From the NCBI GenBank assembly GCA_946186205.1, contig CAMHMH010000001.1:1-64000 (forward strand): a stretch of 64,000 nucleotides of DNA, given 5' to 3'. The notes below the pieces were generated by a model. It was not told the DNA's origin and did no database searches. It saw nothing but the letters and a program-made list of their open reading frames with translations. This document shows, piece by piece, positions 39,706 through 49,638 of the stretch. Each line of letters begins with the position of its first letter. Position 1 is the stretch's first letter. The position numbers were made by a program, and so were the translations under genes. The DNA is from an uncultured Fretibacterium sp. (GTDB lineage Bacteria > Synergistota > Synergistia > Synergistales > Aminobacteriaceae).

Positions 39706-40440
39706 ATGCTCGCACTTATCACAGGAGCCGCAAAAGGAATCGGACGCGCAATAACTCTTCAGCTTGCGAGGGACGGTTTCAACGTTGCAATCAATTACGC
39801 GCACAGCGAGGAAGCAGCAAAGAGTCTCAAAGATGAAGTTATGACTCTCGGTGTGAAGGCAGAAATCTTCCGGGCTGACGTAAGCGTTCAGGATGAGGCC
39901 GCGAAGATGTTTGCTGACGTAAAAGAATCTTTCGGCGAAAATGTCAGCGTCCTCGTCAATAATGCCGGGATTACACGCGACACGTTGTTGATGAGAATGA
40001 AGAGTGAAGACTGGCTCGCGGTCATCAACACGAATCTTAACGCCGCGTTTTACTGCTCACAGCTCGCAATTAAGGACATGGCTAAAGCTCGTTACGGGCG
40101 AATCATATCAATCTCATCTGTTGTAGGCCTGATAGGAAATGCCGGGCAATGCAACTATTCAGCGTCAAAAGCTGGTATAATCGGACTGACTAAATCAATA
40201 GCCCGCGAATATGCCGCAAGAGGAATCACGGCAAACGCAATCGCGCCGGGCTTTATCGATACGGGAATGACTGATATACTGAAAGACGAAGTGAAAGAAG
40301 CAATACTGAAGTCAATACCAGCAGGACGAATCGGAAGCCCTGAAGAAGTTGCGAACGCCGTATCATTCTTAGCGTCAGAGAAAAGCGCATACATCACGGG
40401 ACAAGTTTTAGCTGTTGACGGCGGCATGACAATGGTTTAG
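39706..40440 (+). CDS. fabG: 3-oxoacyl-ACP reductase
   Basis: TGAAKGIGRAI, YSASKAGIIGLTKS. Confidence 0.95.
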   Translation: MLALITGAAKGIGRAITLQLARDGFNVAINYAHSEEAAKSLKDEVMTLGVKAEIFRADVSVQDEAAKMFADVKESFGENVSVLVNNAGITRDTLLMRMKSEDWLAVINTNLNAAFYCSQLAIKDMAKARYGRIISISSVVGLIGNAGQCNYSASKAGIIGLTKSIAREYAARGITANAIAPGFIDTGMTDILKDEVKEAILKSIPAGRIGSPEEVANAVSFLASEKSAYITGQVLAVDGGMTMV

Positions 40441-40480
40441 TATCACAGCAACAATTATCCCTTTAAGGAGGTGAAGTAAC

Positions 40481-40732
40481 ATGACGAAAGAAGAAGCAGT
40501 AGCGAAACTCAAAGCAATAGTATCAGACCGCCTTGACGTTGAAGCCGATCAGGTAACGCCGGAGAAGTCATTCACAGATGACCTCGGAGCTGACTCGCTT
40601 GATATAGTGGAGCTTATCATGGGAATCGAGGAAGAATTTGACATCGAGATACCTGACGAGGAAGCAGAGAAACTCACAACAGTAGGCGAAGCAATGAACT
40701 ACACACTGAGCAAACTCGGCGTGGAGGACTAA
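40481..40732 (+). CDS. acpP: Acyl carrier protein
   Basis: [28 protein letters not shown]. Confidence 0.97.
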   Translation: MTKEEAVAKLKAIVSDRLDVEADQVTPEKSFTDDLGADSLDIVELIMGIEEEFDIEIPDEEAEKLTTVGEAMNYTLSKLGVED

Positions 40733-40811
40733 GCAGTCTTTATCATTGCAGGACATTTACGGGGGTGGAGCTGTTTATCGGTTCTGCCCCCTGTTTCATA
40801 CATAAAGGAGC

Positions 40812-42074
40812 GTGAAAAACTTGACAGACAAGAAACGCAGAGTAGTAGTAACAGGATTAGGCCCAGTGAGTCCCATAGCAATTGGAAAGAAAGATTACTG
40901 GCAGGCACTTCATGAAGCAAGAAACGGAATCTCATCAATAACAACATTTGACCTTGGTGACTGCCCCGTAACATTCGGAGCTGAGATAAAAGATTTTGAC
41001 CCTTCAGCATTCATGCCGGGAAAAGAGGCTAAACGTTCAGACAGGGTTATACAGTTCGCAGTAGCAGCGGCAAAACTTGCAGTCGAGGATTCCGGGCTTG
41101 ACGTTAAGAGCGTTGACCCATACAGATTAGGCGTGTACATAGGAACAGGCCAGGGCGGAATAGAGACATCATTCAACAACTACAAAATATTGCTTGAGAA
41201 AGGCTCAAAGAGAGTCAGCCCGTACTTTATTCCCATGATGATTAGCAACATGTCAACAGCTTACGTTGCAATAGTGTTAGGCGCGAAAGGCCCGAATCTT
41301 TGTGTCGTTACGGCGTGCGCTACGTCTCTTCATGCAATGGGAGAAGCCTATCACACAATCATACGCGATGACGCAGACGTGATAATAGCAGGAGGAACTG
41401 AGGCGGCATTGCGAACGATAGCGATTGCAGGTTTCGCGTCAATGAAGGCACTTTCAACCCGCAACGATGACCCCGAACACGCAAGCAGACCTTTTGACCT
41501 TAACCGCGACGGATTCGTAATGGGCGAGGGAGCCGGAGTCGTAGTCCTTGAGGAACTAGAGCACGCGCTGGCAAGAGGAGCGCACATTTACGCGGAGTTC
41601 ACCGGGTACGGGACATCTTGCGACGCAGGACACATCACCGCGCCTGACCCTGAAGCAAAAGGAGCATCATACGCAACCGAACGCGCCATATCTATGTCGG
41701 GCTGGGAAAAATCTCAGGTCGATTACATTAACGCTCACGGAACATCTACCGGGCTTAATGACAAAATGGAAGCCGGAATGATTAACCGCGTTTTCGGTGA
41801 TCACGCAAAGAACATCACAGTTACGTCAACAAAATCAATGATAGGTCATTGCCTCGGCGCTGCTGGAGGTCTTGAGGTCATCGCGTCATTGCAGGCAATC
41901 GAGGAAGGGTATATTCATCCCACGCTGAACTATGAGACTCCTGACCCTGAATGTGATATTAACATTTCGACAGGCGCAGGGGTAAACAGGAAGGTAGACC
42001 GGCTCTTGGTGAACAGTTTCGGCTTCGGCGGGCATAACGGGGTGCTGGCATTTGAGCGGTATGGCAGAGTTTAA
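40812..42074 (+). CDS. fabF: Beta-ketoacyl-ACP synthase II
   Basis: VVTACATSLHAMGEA, NAHGTSTGLND, SMIGHCLGAAG. Confidence 0.96.
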   Translation: MKNLTDKKRRVVVTGLGPVSPIAIGKKDYWQALHEARNGISSITTFDLGDCPVTFGAEIKDFDPSAFMPGKEAKRSDRVIQFAVAAAKLAVEDSGLDVKSVDPYRLGVYIGTGQGGIETSFNNYKILLEKGSKRVSPYFIPMMISNMSTAYVAIVLGAKGPNLCVVTACATSLHAMGEAYHTIIRDDADVIIAGGTEAALRTIAIAGFASMKALSTRNDDPEHASRPFDLNRDGFVMGEGAGVVVLEELEHALARGAHIYAEFTGYGTSCDAGHITAPDPEAKGASYATERAISMSGWEKSQVDYINAHGTSTGLNDKMEAGMINRVFGDHAKNITVTSTKSMIGHCLGAAGGLEVIASLQAIEEGYIHPTLNYETPDPECDINISTGAGVNRKVDRLLVNSFGFGGHNGVLAFERYGRV

Positions 42075-42786
42075 CTTTGACGCGCTGAGGAAGAAGCAGC
42101 GTATTGAAGACCACGAGATAAAATTTCTTGAGGACGGCATAGGCTATACGTTTGAAGACAAAATGCTTCTTGAGGAGGCTTTGTGCCATTCGTCATTCGC
42201 AAAGGAATACGGACTCAATTACAACAACGAGAGACTCGAATTTCTCGGAGACTCTGTGCTTGAGTTTGTAGTAACACGTACTTTGTTCCGAACATACCCG
42301 GACGCTAACGAGGGCGAATTGACTCAAATGCGCGCGGGACTCGTGAAAACTGACTCGCTCTTCAAGAAGGCTGACGCTCTGCGCATACCGTATATAGTCC
42401 TTCACGGCCATGCTATGAAGTCAGGCAGCCTCCCGAAATCCGTCGTGGCTAATGCTCTTGAGGCTATAATCGGCGCGGTATGTCTTGACGGAGGAATGAG
42501 CGCGGCAGAAAGAGTCATCAAGAAATTATTTCTCAGCGATTCGGAAGAGCAGTTCATAGAGAGAGACCCGAAAACGGCGTTGCAGTTATGGCTTCAGGCT
42601 CGAGGAATGCCACTGCCTAACTATGAGCTTCTGAAAACGGAAGGCCCTTCACATGCTCCGACGTTCACAGTAAGACTCTACATGAACGGCTTTGAACACA
42701 TCGAGACAGGCAAAAGCAGAAAAAGCACTGAGGCAAAAGTCGCGGCACTCATTCTCAAAGACATGAGGGAGAAATTTGGCGACTAA
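42052..42786 (+). CDS. rnc: Ribonuclease III
   Basis: NERLEFLGDSVLEFVVT signature; C-terminal dsRBD. Confidence 0.96.
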   Translation: MSGMAEFNFDALRKKQRIEDHEIKFLEDGIGYTFEDKMLLEEALCHSSFAKEYGLNYNNERLEFLGDSVLEFVVTRTLFRTYPDANEGELTQMRAGLVKTDSLFKKADALRIPYIVLHGHAMKSGSLPKSVVANALEAIIGAVCLDGGMSAAERVIKKLFLSDSEEQFIERDPKTALQLWLQARGMPLPNYELLKTEGPSHAPTFTVRLYMNGFEHIETGKSRKSTEAKVAALILKDMREKFGD

Positions 42787-43603
42787 GTTCACGGCATTCA
42801 TACTCGGAATATTACTTCTTGCAGGAGGAGCAAACGCGGAAGACAAACTCAATGTCGCTGTAACAAATCCGTGGCTTGCCCTCCTTGTCTCATTCATTGG
42901 CGGCCCTGAAGTAAACGTTACGGCGATTCGAGTCTGGAATGACAAAGGTGATTTGGTCATGGCCGAACGGGGAAAAACTTTGCGCGAGATTCCTGACGGC
43001 ACGAAAATTATCGCGCTTGATGAGAATGACGCTAAAGACTCCGGCATTAAGTCAGCAAACAAATTCACTGTGAAATATTTGTACTCTCCTTTTCCCGTAA
43101 GCACCAATTCACTTTATGACCCCTCTGTGATTCCGTTCGTCGCACAGAGAGTATTGACCGCTTTGTCAGAATGGGACTCTCAGAATTACCCGTATTATCA
43201 GAGAAGGCTCGCGGAGTTTCAGGTGAGATTGTCAAGCTCCATACTTGTCGGGCAGGTTCTAAGGGATATGAACATTTCTGATTTCAGCGGGTCATCAGGA
43301 GTCTTGCTGAGGGCTGCGGGGTGCAAGGTTGAACGGCCTGAAGGGTTAGAGACTTGGCAGAAGGGAAATTTTTCCGGGCTTCGTGAATATCTTGATGAGG
43401 AGAGAAGCAAAGGGGCAGCAATAATTTTTGACGATGACACGCCCCCGGTGCTTCAGCGTTATCTCAACGGGAAATCTGACGTGTACAAATTAGAGCGTCC
43501 GAGCCTTGAGACTGATTACCCTTCATTCCTTCATGAGCAGTATATTTCACTGTGGCAGAAGATAACCGAAAAGCCTCTGCCCGGACGAAAGACAAAACGC
43601 TAA
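42776..43603 (+). CDS. Zinc/manganese ABC-type substrate-binding-like protein
   Basis: Signal peptide; ZnuA/TroA-like organisation; no permease/ATPase adjacent. Confidence 0.55.
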   Translation: MATKFTAFILGILLLAGGANAEDKLNVAVTNPWLALLVSFIGGPEVNVTAIRVWNDKGDLVMAERGKTLREIPDGTKIIALDENDAKDSGIKSANKFTVKYLYSPFPVSTNSLYDPSVIPFVAQRVLTALSEWDSQNYPYYQRRLAEFQVRLSSSILVGQVLRDMNISDFSGSSGVLLRAAGCKVERPEGLETWQKGNFSGLREYLDEERSKGAAIIFDDDTPPVLQRYLNGKSDVYKLERPSLETDYPSFLHEQYISLWQKITEKPLPGRKTKR

Positions 43604-44595
43604 TCATCGAGGCATATTGCTGCGTCCTTAACGTTTCTTCTCTGTGCACACGCGCATACAACATCATCTTCAAGCTCTCCGAAAGCTATAAAGCCCGCAA
43701 TTATTTCACTGTCTTTAATTCCGAACTCACGCTTTATTTTTTCCTGTCTTCTGTCTTTCCTAAGCAATTGGCAAATGCACGCCCCTAGTCCGTGTGCATG
43801 TATCGACATAGCCATATAGCCGAGAAAAATTCCCCCGTTTATATATTCCTGATCATCAGTTTCACTCTGACTCAATAATGCGCAGTCGCACGTTACTATT
43901 AAGCAGTCGTGAAAGCCTCCCGCTATAAACTGATCGGGAACAGCACAGATAATTCTTGCTATCGTCTCTTTATCCTCTGAGAAATATACTTTGAAGGGCT
44001 GACGGTTGCACGCTGAAGGGCAGTAAAGAGCATCCCTCACAATGTCATATATCACTTCGCGGGGAATAATTTTGTCCCTGAACTTTCTGACCGAATGACG
44101 CGATGAGACGAAACCGTGAAAGTCAAAATTTGTGTGCCTAAGAATTTCTGCTGACGGTATAACCTCGACTCCTCCGCGCAGGTTCATGGGTATATTGTGC
44201 TGTGAGATAAGAGACTCAAGCTGTGATTTCTCGCTGTCATGGCCTGATACCGTGTTCAACGCTGAACGGATTACCGCCGCGCTCTCTGCAATTGTGAAAT
44301 CATCAGGCGGGACTCCCATTTGAAGCAAACGTGATATGTTGCCTATGAGCTTGTCATACTTCACTGATGACAAATATTTTTCATGGCCGATAACCATAGC
44401 CTTTTCAAGCCCGTGAATATTTATCAGCTGCGCGACATTAAGCTGGTCTTTCGTGAAGTCAGAATCATCTGCTGAGTCGGAAATGTGCCAAGCGGATCTT
44501 GCTGAGTCAATTGCTGAAGCCAAAGAAAATTTGATGCGGTGGAGTCGGTTCGTGTTCTTTTCTCCGAGCAATGACTTTATGAGCTTCTTTATCAT
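43600..44595 (-). CDS. Nitroreductase family protein
   Basis: SRHSVRKFRDKIIPREVIYDIVRDALYCPSACNRQPFKVYF. Confidence 0.88.
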   Translation of the reverse strand: MIKKLIKSLLGEKNTNRLHRIKFSLASAIDSARSAWHISDSADDSDFTKDQLNVAQLINIHGLEKAMVIGHEKYLSSVKYDKLIGNISRLLQMGVPPDDFTIAESAAVIRSALNTVSGHDSEKSQLESLISQHNIPMNLRGGVEVIPSAEILRHTNFDFHGFVSSRHSVRKFRDKIIPREVIYDIVRDALYCPSACNRQPFKVYFSEDKETIARIICAVPDQFIAGGFHDCLIVTCDCALLSQSETDDQEYINGGIFLGYMAMSIHAHGLGACICQLLRKDRRQEKIKREFGIKDSEIIAGFIAFGELEDDVVCACAQRRNVKDAAICLDD

Positions 44596-44637
44596 TGCCC
44601 GGCCTCCGTTGTCTTAACTGTCAGAAGGGAATCAATT

Positions 44638-44672
44638 AGGCGATAGGCGATAGGCGATAGGCGATAGGCGAT
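44638..44672. repeat. 7-bp tandem repeat aggcgat, five copies
   Basis: Direct reading. Confidence 0.95.
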
Positions 44673-44776
44673 TATACACAGCCATAATTTTTGTGTCAAG
44701 CTCCTTTCTTAGTGATTAGTGCGAGAGATAAAGCGATGCCGCAAATGATACAGCACCGCATTAACTTGCGCAAACG

Positions 44777-45166
44777 CTAAACAGTCTCCTCAAGAATCGC
44801 AACGGCATTCCTTACGCAGTCATCGCACGAACATAACACTTTCCCCGTTCCGACTCCTTTAAGTTCACGGCATATAGACCCGCCGCAAATCTCCGTGAAT
44901 TTTCTGTGAAGCTCCTTCGCGTCATTGCGTATTGGGCTGCCCTTGTATTTCACGAGTCCTAATATCATTTCAGCCCCGCACAATGCACCGCATGTACCCT
45001 CCATACCTCCCATACCGAGCCCGAAGCCCGCGCCGATTCGTTTCAGTACGTCCTCACTGACTCCTGTCTCTTTGCTGAACACACACGCTACTGCCTGGCA
45101 GCAATTGTAGTGAGCATCTCCCGTACGGTTCTTAAGCTCAACCGCAAGTCTCTGCTTCTCCGTCAT
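44777..45166 (-). CDS. C_GCAxxG_C_C family protein
   Basis: NCCQAV...GMGGMEGTCGALCGAEMILG...CSCDDCV. Confidence 0.9.
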   Translation of the reverse strand: MTEKQRLAVELKNRTGDAHYNCCQAVACVFSKETGVSEDVLKRIGAGFGLGMGGMEGTCGALCGAEMILGLVKYKGSPIRNDAKELHRKFTEICGGSICRELKGVGTGKVLCSCDDCVRNAVAILEETV

Positions 45167-45256
45167 AAATCGTTACCCCCGTTTCGTGATTGGCCGTAAT
45201 TGTATCACCTTGCTGTGCTAGAATACCTTAAACATTCCCGGAGGAGACAAACAATT

Positions 45257-46075
45257 ATGCCTGACTATGATTATCATGACGCGCATGAAACTTTAGAGTA
45301 CATGAAGAGGATAATCCCATTCACGCCGAAGACAGCCATTATTGCAGGCTCAGGACTCGCTGACGTTGCAGAAATGGTTGAAGACTCAATTACGCTTTAC
45401 GCCCATACGATTCCGAACTGGCCCGGCTCTACTGCCCCCGGTCATTCAGGACGAATCATCACAGGAACGATTCACAAAAGGCCCGTGATATTGCTTCAAG
45501 GTCGCGTGCATTATTACGAGGGCTACAGCATGAAGGCCGTAACATTTCCCACGCGCATAATCGGCATGCTCGGCGTGAAAGAATACATAGCAACAAACGC
45601 TTCAGGAGCCGTCAACACCTCGTACACTGCCGGCGAGATCGTAGCAATCAGGGATCACATTAACATGATGGGAGCGAATCCCCTCACAGGACGAAACAAT
45701 GACTCATGGAACGAACGCTTCCCGGACATGACTCACGCTTATGACCCGGAGATGCTGAAATTTTTTGATACGCTCGGACTGAAGCAGGGAGTTTACGCGG
45801 CAATGTGCGGACCTTCTTTTGAGACTCCCGCAGAGATTAACATGCTGAGAATTTTGGGTGCTGATCTCGTCGGAATGTCTACAGTTCCTGAAGTGATTAC
45901 GGCGAATGCTATGGGAATGAGAGTCGCTGCTCTTTCGTGCGCCGCTAACATGGCCGCAGGTGTTGACCCTGATCACACACTAACGGGGCAGGAAGTTCTT
46001 GAAGTTGTGAGTCATGCCGCTGTCAAAATGAAAGGAATCATCACGGCATTAATCGACATGCTCAACGCTGAATGA
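45257..46075 (+). CDS. punA: Purine nucleoside phosphorylase
   Basis: IIAGSGLADVAE, APGHSGRIITG, LQGRVHYYEGY; ATG at 45257. Confidence 0.93.
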   Translation: MPDYDYHDAHETLEYMKRIIPFTPKTAIIAGSGLADVAEMVEDSITLYAHTIPNWPGSTAPGHSGRIITGTIHKRPVILLQGRVHYYEGYSMKAVTFPTRIIGMLGVKEYIATNASGAVNTSYTAGEIVAIRDHINMMGANPLTGRNNDSWNERFPDMTHAYDPEMLKFFDTLGLKQGVYAAMCGPSFETPAEINMLRILGADLVGMSTVPEVITANAMGMRVAALSCAANMAAGVDPDHTLTGQEVLEVVSHAAVKMKGIITALIDMLNAE

Positions 46076-46121
46076 TATATTAACGGGACAATGAAATCCC
46101 CCCTATAAGGAGAAAAATTTT

Positions 46122-47030
46122 ATGCAGAGACTGAAATTAACCGTAACAATATTAATCTTGCTGCTCATTCAGAAAACATCTTACGCGGCATCGTGGGTAA
46201 ATTTTCCGACAAGCTGGGACATAGGCCAGGCGTTCGCAATATCAATCACATCGACAGCGGAATATACGCAGCCCGTAGTAACATGGATGGACAGAAGCAT
46301 AGCACTTAACACAGAGGCGGGCGGAGCAGGGAAAATATCATACGGCCTGTTAGGTTCAGACGTTCGGAGAATCAAGCCGGGAAGCTACAAGATATTATTC
46401 GAGTTTGTGCAGAGCGGGAAAAAATACAAGGCTTCAGGAAATATTTACCTCCGCGCAAGAGAATACCCGAAAGAAGAGCTCAGAGTCAGCCCGAAAATGG
46501 TAAACCCTCCCAAAAAAGAAATGGCACGAATCCAGAACGAGTCAAAATTAATCGGCACAGCATTAAGGACAATGACGACCCCGCGAAAATGGACGACACC
46601 TCCTCAGCCCCCTTTAGCATCAATCACACTAACGAGCAATTACGGCAAGCAGAGAATATACAACGGTCAGCCGCGGGCAGGACACAACGGAGCAGATCTC
46701 AGAGCCGTAACAGGAACGAGCGTGCGCGCGCCTTTCGCCGGAACAGTTGTGCTTGCGGGACATCATTATTACGCGGGCGGAAGCGTCTACATTGACTCAG
46801 GGAACGGAGTCATAACGGCTTTCTTTCACCTCAGCAACATACTTGTGAACAAGGGCGACAAAGTAGTAAAAGGCCAAATCGTAGCGAAATCGGGCGCAAC
46901 CGGAAGAGTTACCGGGCCTCACCTGCACTACAGCCTGATACTTGGCGGGCAGTTCGTAGATCCTATACCGTTACTGTCAACGAGCATAACGAAAATGTTA
47001 AAGAATGGAAACGTTCAGCAGGTGAATTAG
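46122..47030 (+). CDS. M23 family metallopeptidase
   Basis: GHNGADLRAVTGTSVRAPFAGTVVLAG ... GPHLHYSLIL. Confidence 0.93.
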   Translation: MQRLKLTVTILILLLIQKTSYAASWVNFPTSWDIGQAFAISITSTAEYTQPVVTWMDRSIALNTEAGGAGKISYGLLGSDVRRIKPGSYKILFEFVQSGKKYKASGNIYLRAREYPKEELRVSPKMVNPPKKEMARIQNESKLIGTALRTMTTPRKWTTPPQPPLASITLTSNYGKQRIYNGQPRAGHNGADLRAVTGTSVRAPFAGTVVLAGHHYYAGGSVYIDSGNGVITAFFHLSNILVNKGDKVVKGQIVAKSGATGRVTGPHLHYSLILGGQFVDPIPLLSTSITKMLKNGNVQQVN

Positions 47031-47032
47031 TC

Positions 47033-48094
47033 ATGAGCAAAGTTTACGGGCTAATATTGAGCGGGGGAAGCGGAACAAGACTCTGGCCTTTGTCGCGCGA
47101 GGACTTCCCGAAACAGTTCATAAGGCTTTACGGGGACAAGACATTACTTCAGGCTACATTGCTTCGTATGCTGAACATGATTCCGCTTGAGCTAATGCGG
47201 GTAATATCCGGGGCAAAGTGGCATGACTTATTGATGGCTCAGGCGGGAGAAATTTTTGACGCTGAAGATCTTCCGGACAACTTCATCATTGATGAGCCTT
47301 GTGCGATGGGAACGGCTCCGGCTGTGCTTCTTGCTGCTGAAGACTTGCTGACTCACGGAGCGGATGAAGACGACGTAATAATTATCGTTCCGAGTGATGC
47401 GTATATACGGAGCGCGAAAATTTTCACGGACGCATTGAAGCACGGAGTCATTGCGGCTCGTGAAGGATATATTGCGACATTGGGCATTGCACCTGTGAGA
47501 CCTGAGACGGGATTCGGGTATATACGTCAGGGGCGAGAGATCGGAGCCGGGTATTACGAGGCAGAAGCGTTTGTTGAGAAGCCTGACTTCAGGACGGCGC
47601 AGAGGTATCTTTCTGAGGGTAATTACTTGTGGAACGGAGGAATATTTATCTTCACGCCAAAAAGTTTGTACCGTGAGCTTGAGCACGCAGACCCGGAATT
47701 ATACAACGCGGCCATGAAAGGAAACCTGCGGGAAAATTTCGCGGCTCTCAAAAATATATCGTTCGACAATTCCGTGATGGAGAAAGCGAAAAGGGTAGCT
47801 GTTGTTCCTCTGGTCAATTCGGGATGGTCTGATGTCGGATCATGGGACGCGCTTCATGATGACGTAATGCAGAGTGATGAACATCGTAATGTTGTTGCGG
47901 GGAACGCGGTAATACTTGAAGGGAGCAACTGCTTTGTTCATTCGCGTGATAAACTTGCGGTGCTGAACATGGTGAATGATCTTATTGTAGTTGATACGCC
48001 TGACGCGATATTTGTTACGAGGCGGGGAGCGTCGCAGGAAGTCCGCAAGGCTGTGAAGTATCTCAAGGATAACGGAATGAAAGACAGAGTATAG
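47033..48094 (+). CDS. manC: Mannose-1-phosphate guanylyltransferase
   Basis: LILSGGSGTRLWPLSREDFPKQF, FVEKPD, SGWSDVGSWDAL. Confidence 0.94.
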   Translation: MSKVYGLILSGGSGTRLWPLSREDFPKQFIRLYGDKTLLQATLLRMLNMIPLELMRVISGAKWHDLLMAQAGEIFDAEDLPDNFIIDEPCAMGTAPAVLLAAEDLLTHGADEDDVIIIVPSDAYIRSAKIFTDALKHGVIAAREGYIATLGIAPVRPETGFGYIRQGREIGAGYYEAEAFVEKPDFRTAQRYLSEGNYLWNGGIFIFTPKSLYRELEHADPELYNAAMKGNLRENFAALKNISFDNSVMEKAKRVAVVPLVNSGWSDVGSWDALHDDVMQSDEHRNVVAGNAVILEGSNCFVHSRDKLAVLNMVNDLIVVDTPDAIFVTRRGASQEVRKAVKYLKDNGMKDRV

Positions 48095-48111
48095 AGAGTG
48101 AATCAAAGAGT

Positions 48112-48143
48112 GAGAGTCCCTCAATAGGCGATGGGGGACTCTC
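48112..48143 (-). terminator. Pilin cassette 2 terminator with ATAGGCG loop
   Basis: gagagtccctcaataggcgatgggggactctc. Confidence 0.65.
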
Positions 48144-48192
48144 GTTTTGTATTGTGTTGTTTGGTTATAGGTTTGTCGTTATTCGTGTTGAG

Positions 48193-48723
48193 TTAGCGTA
48201 CCCGCATATACACAGTCTGGGCAGTGGCTACGTATAAGTTGTTCGTAGGATTGCTGCCCTCAGTAGCCGCCGGAGTCGATTCGGCATCTACTGCTGCATT
48301 TCTGAGACCTTCACTTGCTGCCTTGTTTGCGAGTATCAGTGCTACTTTTGTGTTTGCTTCAGGGAGCTTGTAGGATAACCACCACTGATTTGTTGTTGAG
48401 TCTATGCTGATATTGTATTTCCCGACAACTTCAGAGCCTGCTGTTTGTGTATCAATGCCATCCGTACTCTTCATGTATGCTGCTATACCCGTTTTGATGT
48501 CAGTAGCAGCGAAAGAAGAATTTGAGTCTATCGTTTTCCTGTTATCTGCGTAGAACAAATTCATTGCCCCGCCGATAACCCTCATCTCCTCAAGTATCTT
48601 GTTGGCAGTCGCTATGTTGTTAGCCTCTGAACCGCCAATCATAGCCATCGATCCGAGAAGCCCAATGATTCCGATAACAATCAATAACTCCACGAGCGTG
48701 AATCCTTTGCGTGCTTTCTTCAT
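48193..48723 (-). CDS. Type IV pilin / pseudopilin-like protein (cassette 2)
   Basis: MKKARKGFTLVELLIVIGIIGLLGSMAMIGGSEANNIATANKI. Confidence 0.93.
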   Translation of the reverse strand: MKKARKGFTLVELLIVIGIIGLLGSMAMIGGSEANNIATANKILEEMRVIGGAMNLFYADNRKTIDSNSSFAATDIKTGIAAYMKSTDGIDTQTAGSEVVGKYNISIDSTTNQWWLSYKLPEANTKVALILANKAASEGLRNAAVDAESTPAATEGSNPTNNLYVATAQTVYMRVR

Positions 48724-48954
48724 GTGAATCTTTCCTCCTGTGATTTCTTTCCTTCTTTCACCTGCCGCCTATTAACAGATGAGTCCTCTTGCAGAATGGT
48801 TACTGCAAACCCTTGACGCTTGTTGCTTGTGTTACACTTGAAACGGGGAAAAAATTTTTGCACACAACTAATTCACATAATCCCTTGCCTTTGTGATATA
48901 ATTTCCTCAGAGACAAAGAATATGCCTCGCACTAATTGTGTGCGCTTTCTTTAG
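48724..48954 (-). promoter_or_regulatory. Long structured 5' leader of pilin 2
   Basis: Closely similar to pilin 1 leader; hairpin 48759-48781 with compensatory change. Confidence 0.6.
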
Positions 48955-48988
48955 ACGAGAAAATTATAGCATATACTTTGTCTTTTTT
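48909..48988 (+). ncRNA. Candidate small RNA opposite pilin 2 leader
   Basis: TGATATAAT 48894-48902; AGACAAAGAATATGC (48911-48925) vs GCATATACTTTGTCT (48969-48983), 14 of 15 complementary, then six T. Confidence 0.5.
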
Positions 48989-49098
48989 GTTATGCCCTTC
49001 TCATAAATTTTTCACACTCAGATTTTCAGCAGACGATTCCGAATCACACGCGCAAATATCATCATCAACGTTATAATTCACGCAAAGGGGGAATCATC

Positions 49099-49638
49099 TT
49101 GCTTGCAAAACTCTATATACAGTTCTTGAAGTTCGGGGCGTTCACATTCGGAGGAGGCTGGAGCATCGTAGCTCAGATGAAAGAAATTTACGTCAACCGC
49201 GAGAAAGTTATCACAGACGAGGAATTACTCGACATAACCAGCATAGGCCGTTCATTACCCGGAACAATGATAGGCAACATAGCAATGTTTTTCGGCCATC
49301 GCATGGCGGGATTCTTTGGCGGACTCGCGTGCATGTTCGGAATGATTACGGTGCCGATGATAGTATTGATTCTCATTACGAGCTTCTATACTGCGTTCCA
49401 GAATAATTTGTGGGTAGCCTCTGCTATGCGCGGAGTACGTACAGCCGTCGCCCCCGTGATTCTTTCTGCGTTAATGGGAATGGTTAAGAGCGCGTTCAAA
49501 TTTCCGCCGTGCTATGTGATTGCGCTCGCGATGTTCGGGCTTTATTTCTTCCTGAGAATGAGTCCCGTGTGGCTTGTGATTATCGGCGCGGTGTTAGGCT
49601 TGCTCATGTGCGAATGGTACGAGAGGAGGAGTCATTGA
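49099..49638 (+). CDS. Chromate transporter ChrA half (short-chain CHR)
   Basis: FLKFGAFTFGGGWSIVAQM ... SLPGTMIGNIAMFFG. Confidence 0.9.
   Translation: MLAKLYIQFLKFGAFTFGGGWSIVAQMKEIYVNREKVITDEELLDITSIGRSLPGTMIGNIAMFFGHRMAGFFGGLACMFGMITVPMIVLILITSFYTAFQNNLWVASAMRGVRTAVAPVILSALMGMVKSAFKFPPCYVIALAMFGLYFFLRMSPVWLVIIGAVLGLLMCEWYERRSH

Noticed and set aside
44638-44672. Heptamer array as a CRISPR array
   Set aside because: Unit of 7 bp with no spacers; simple tandem repeat.
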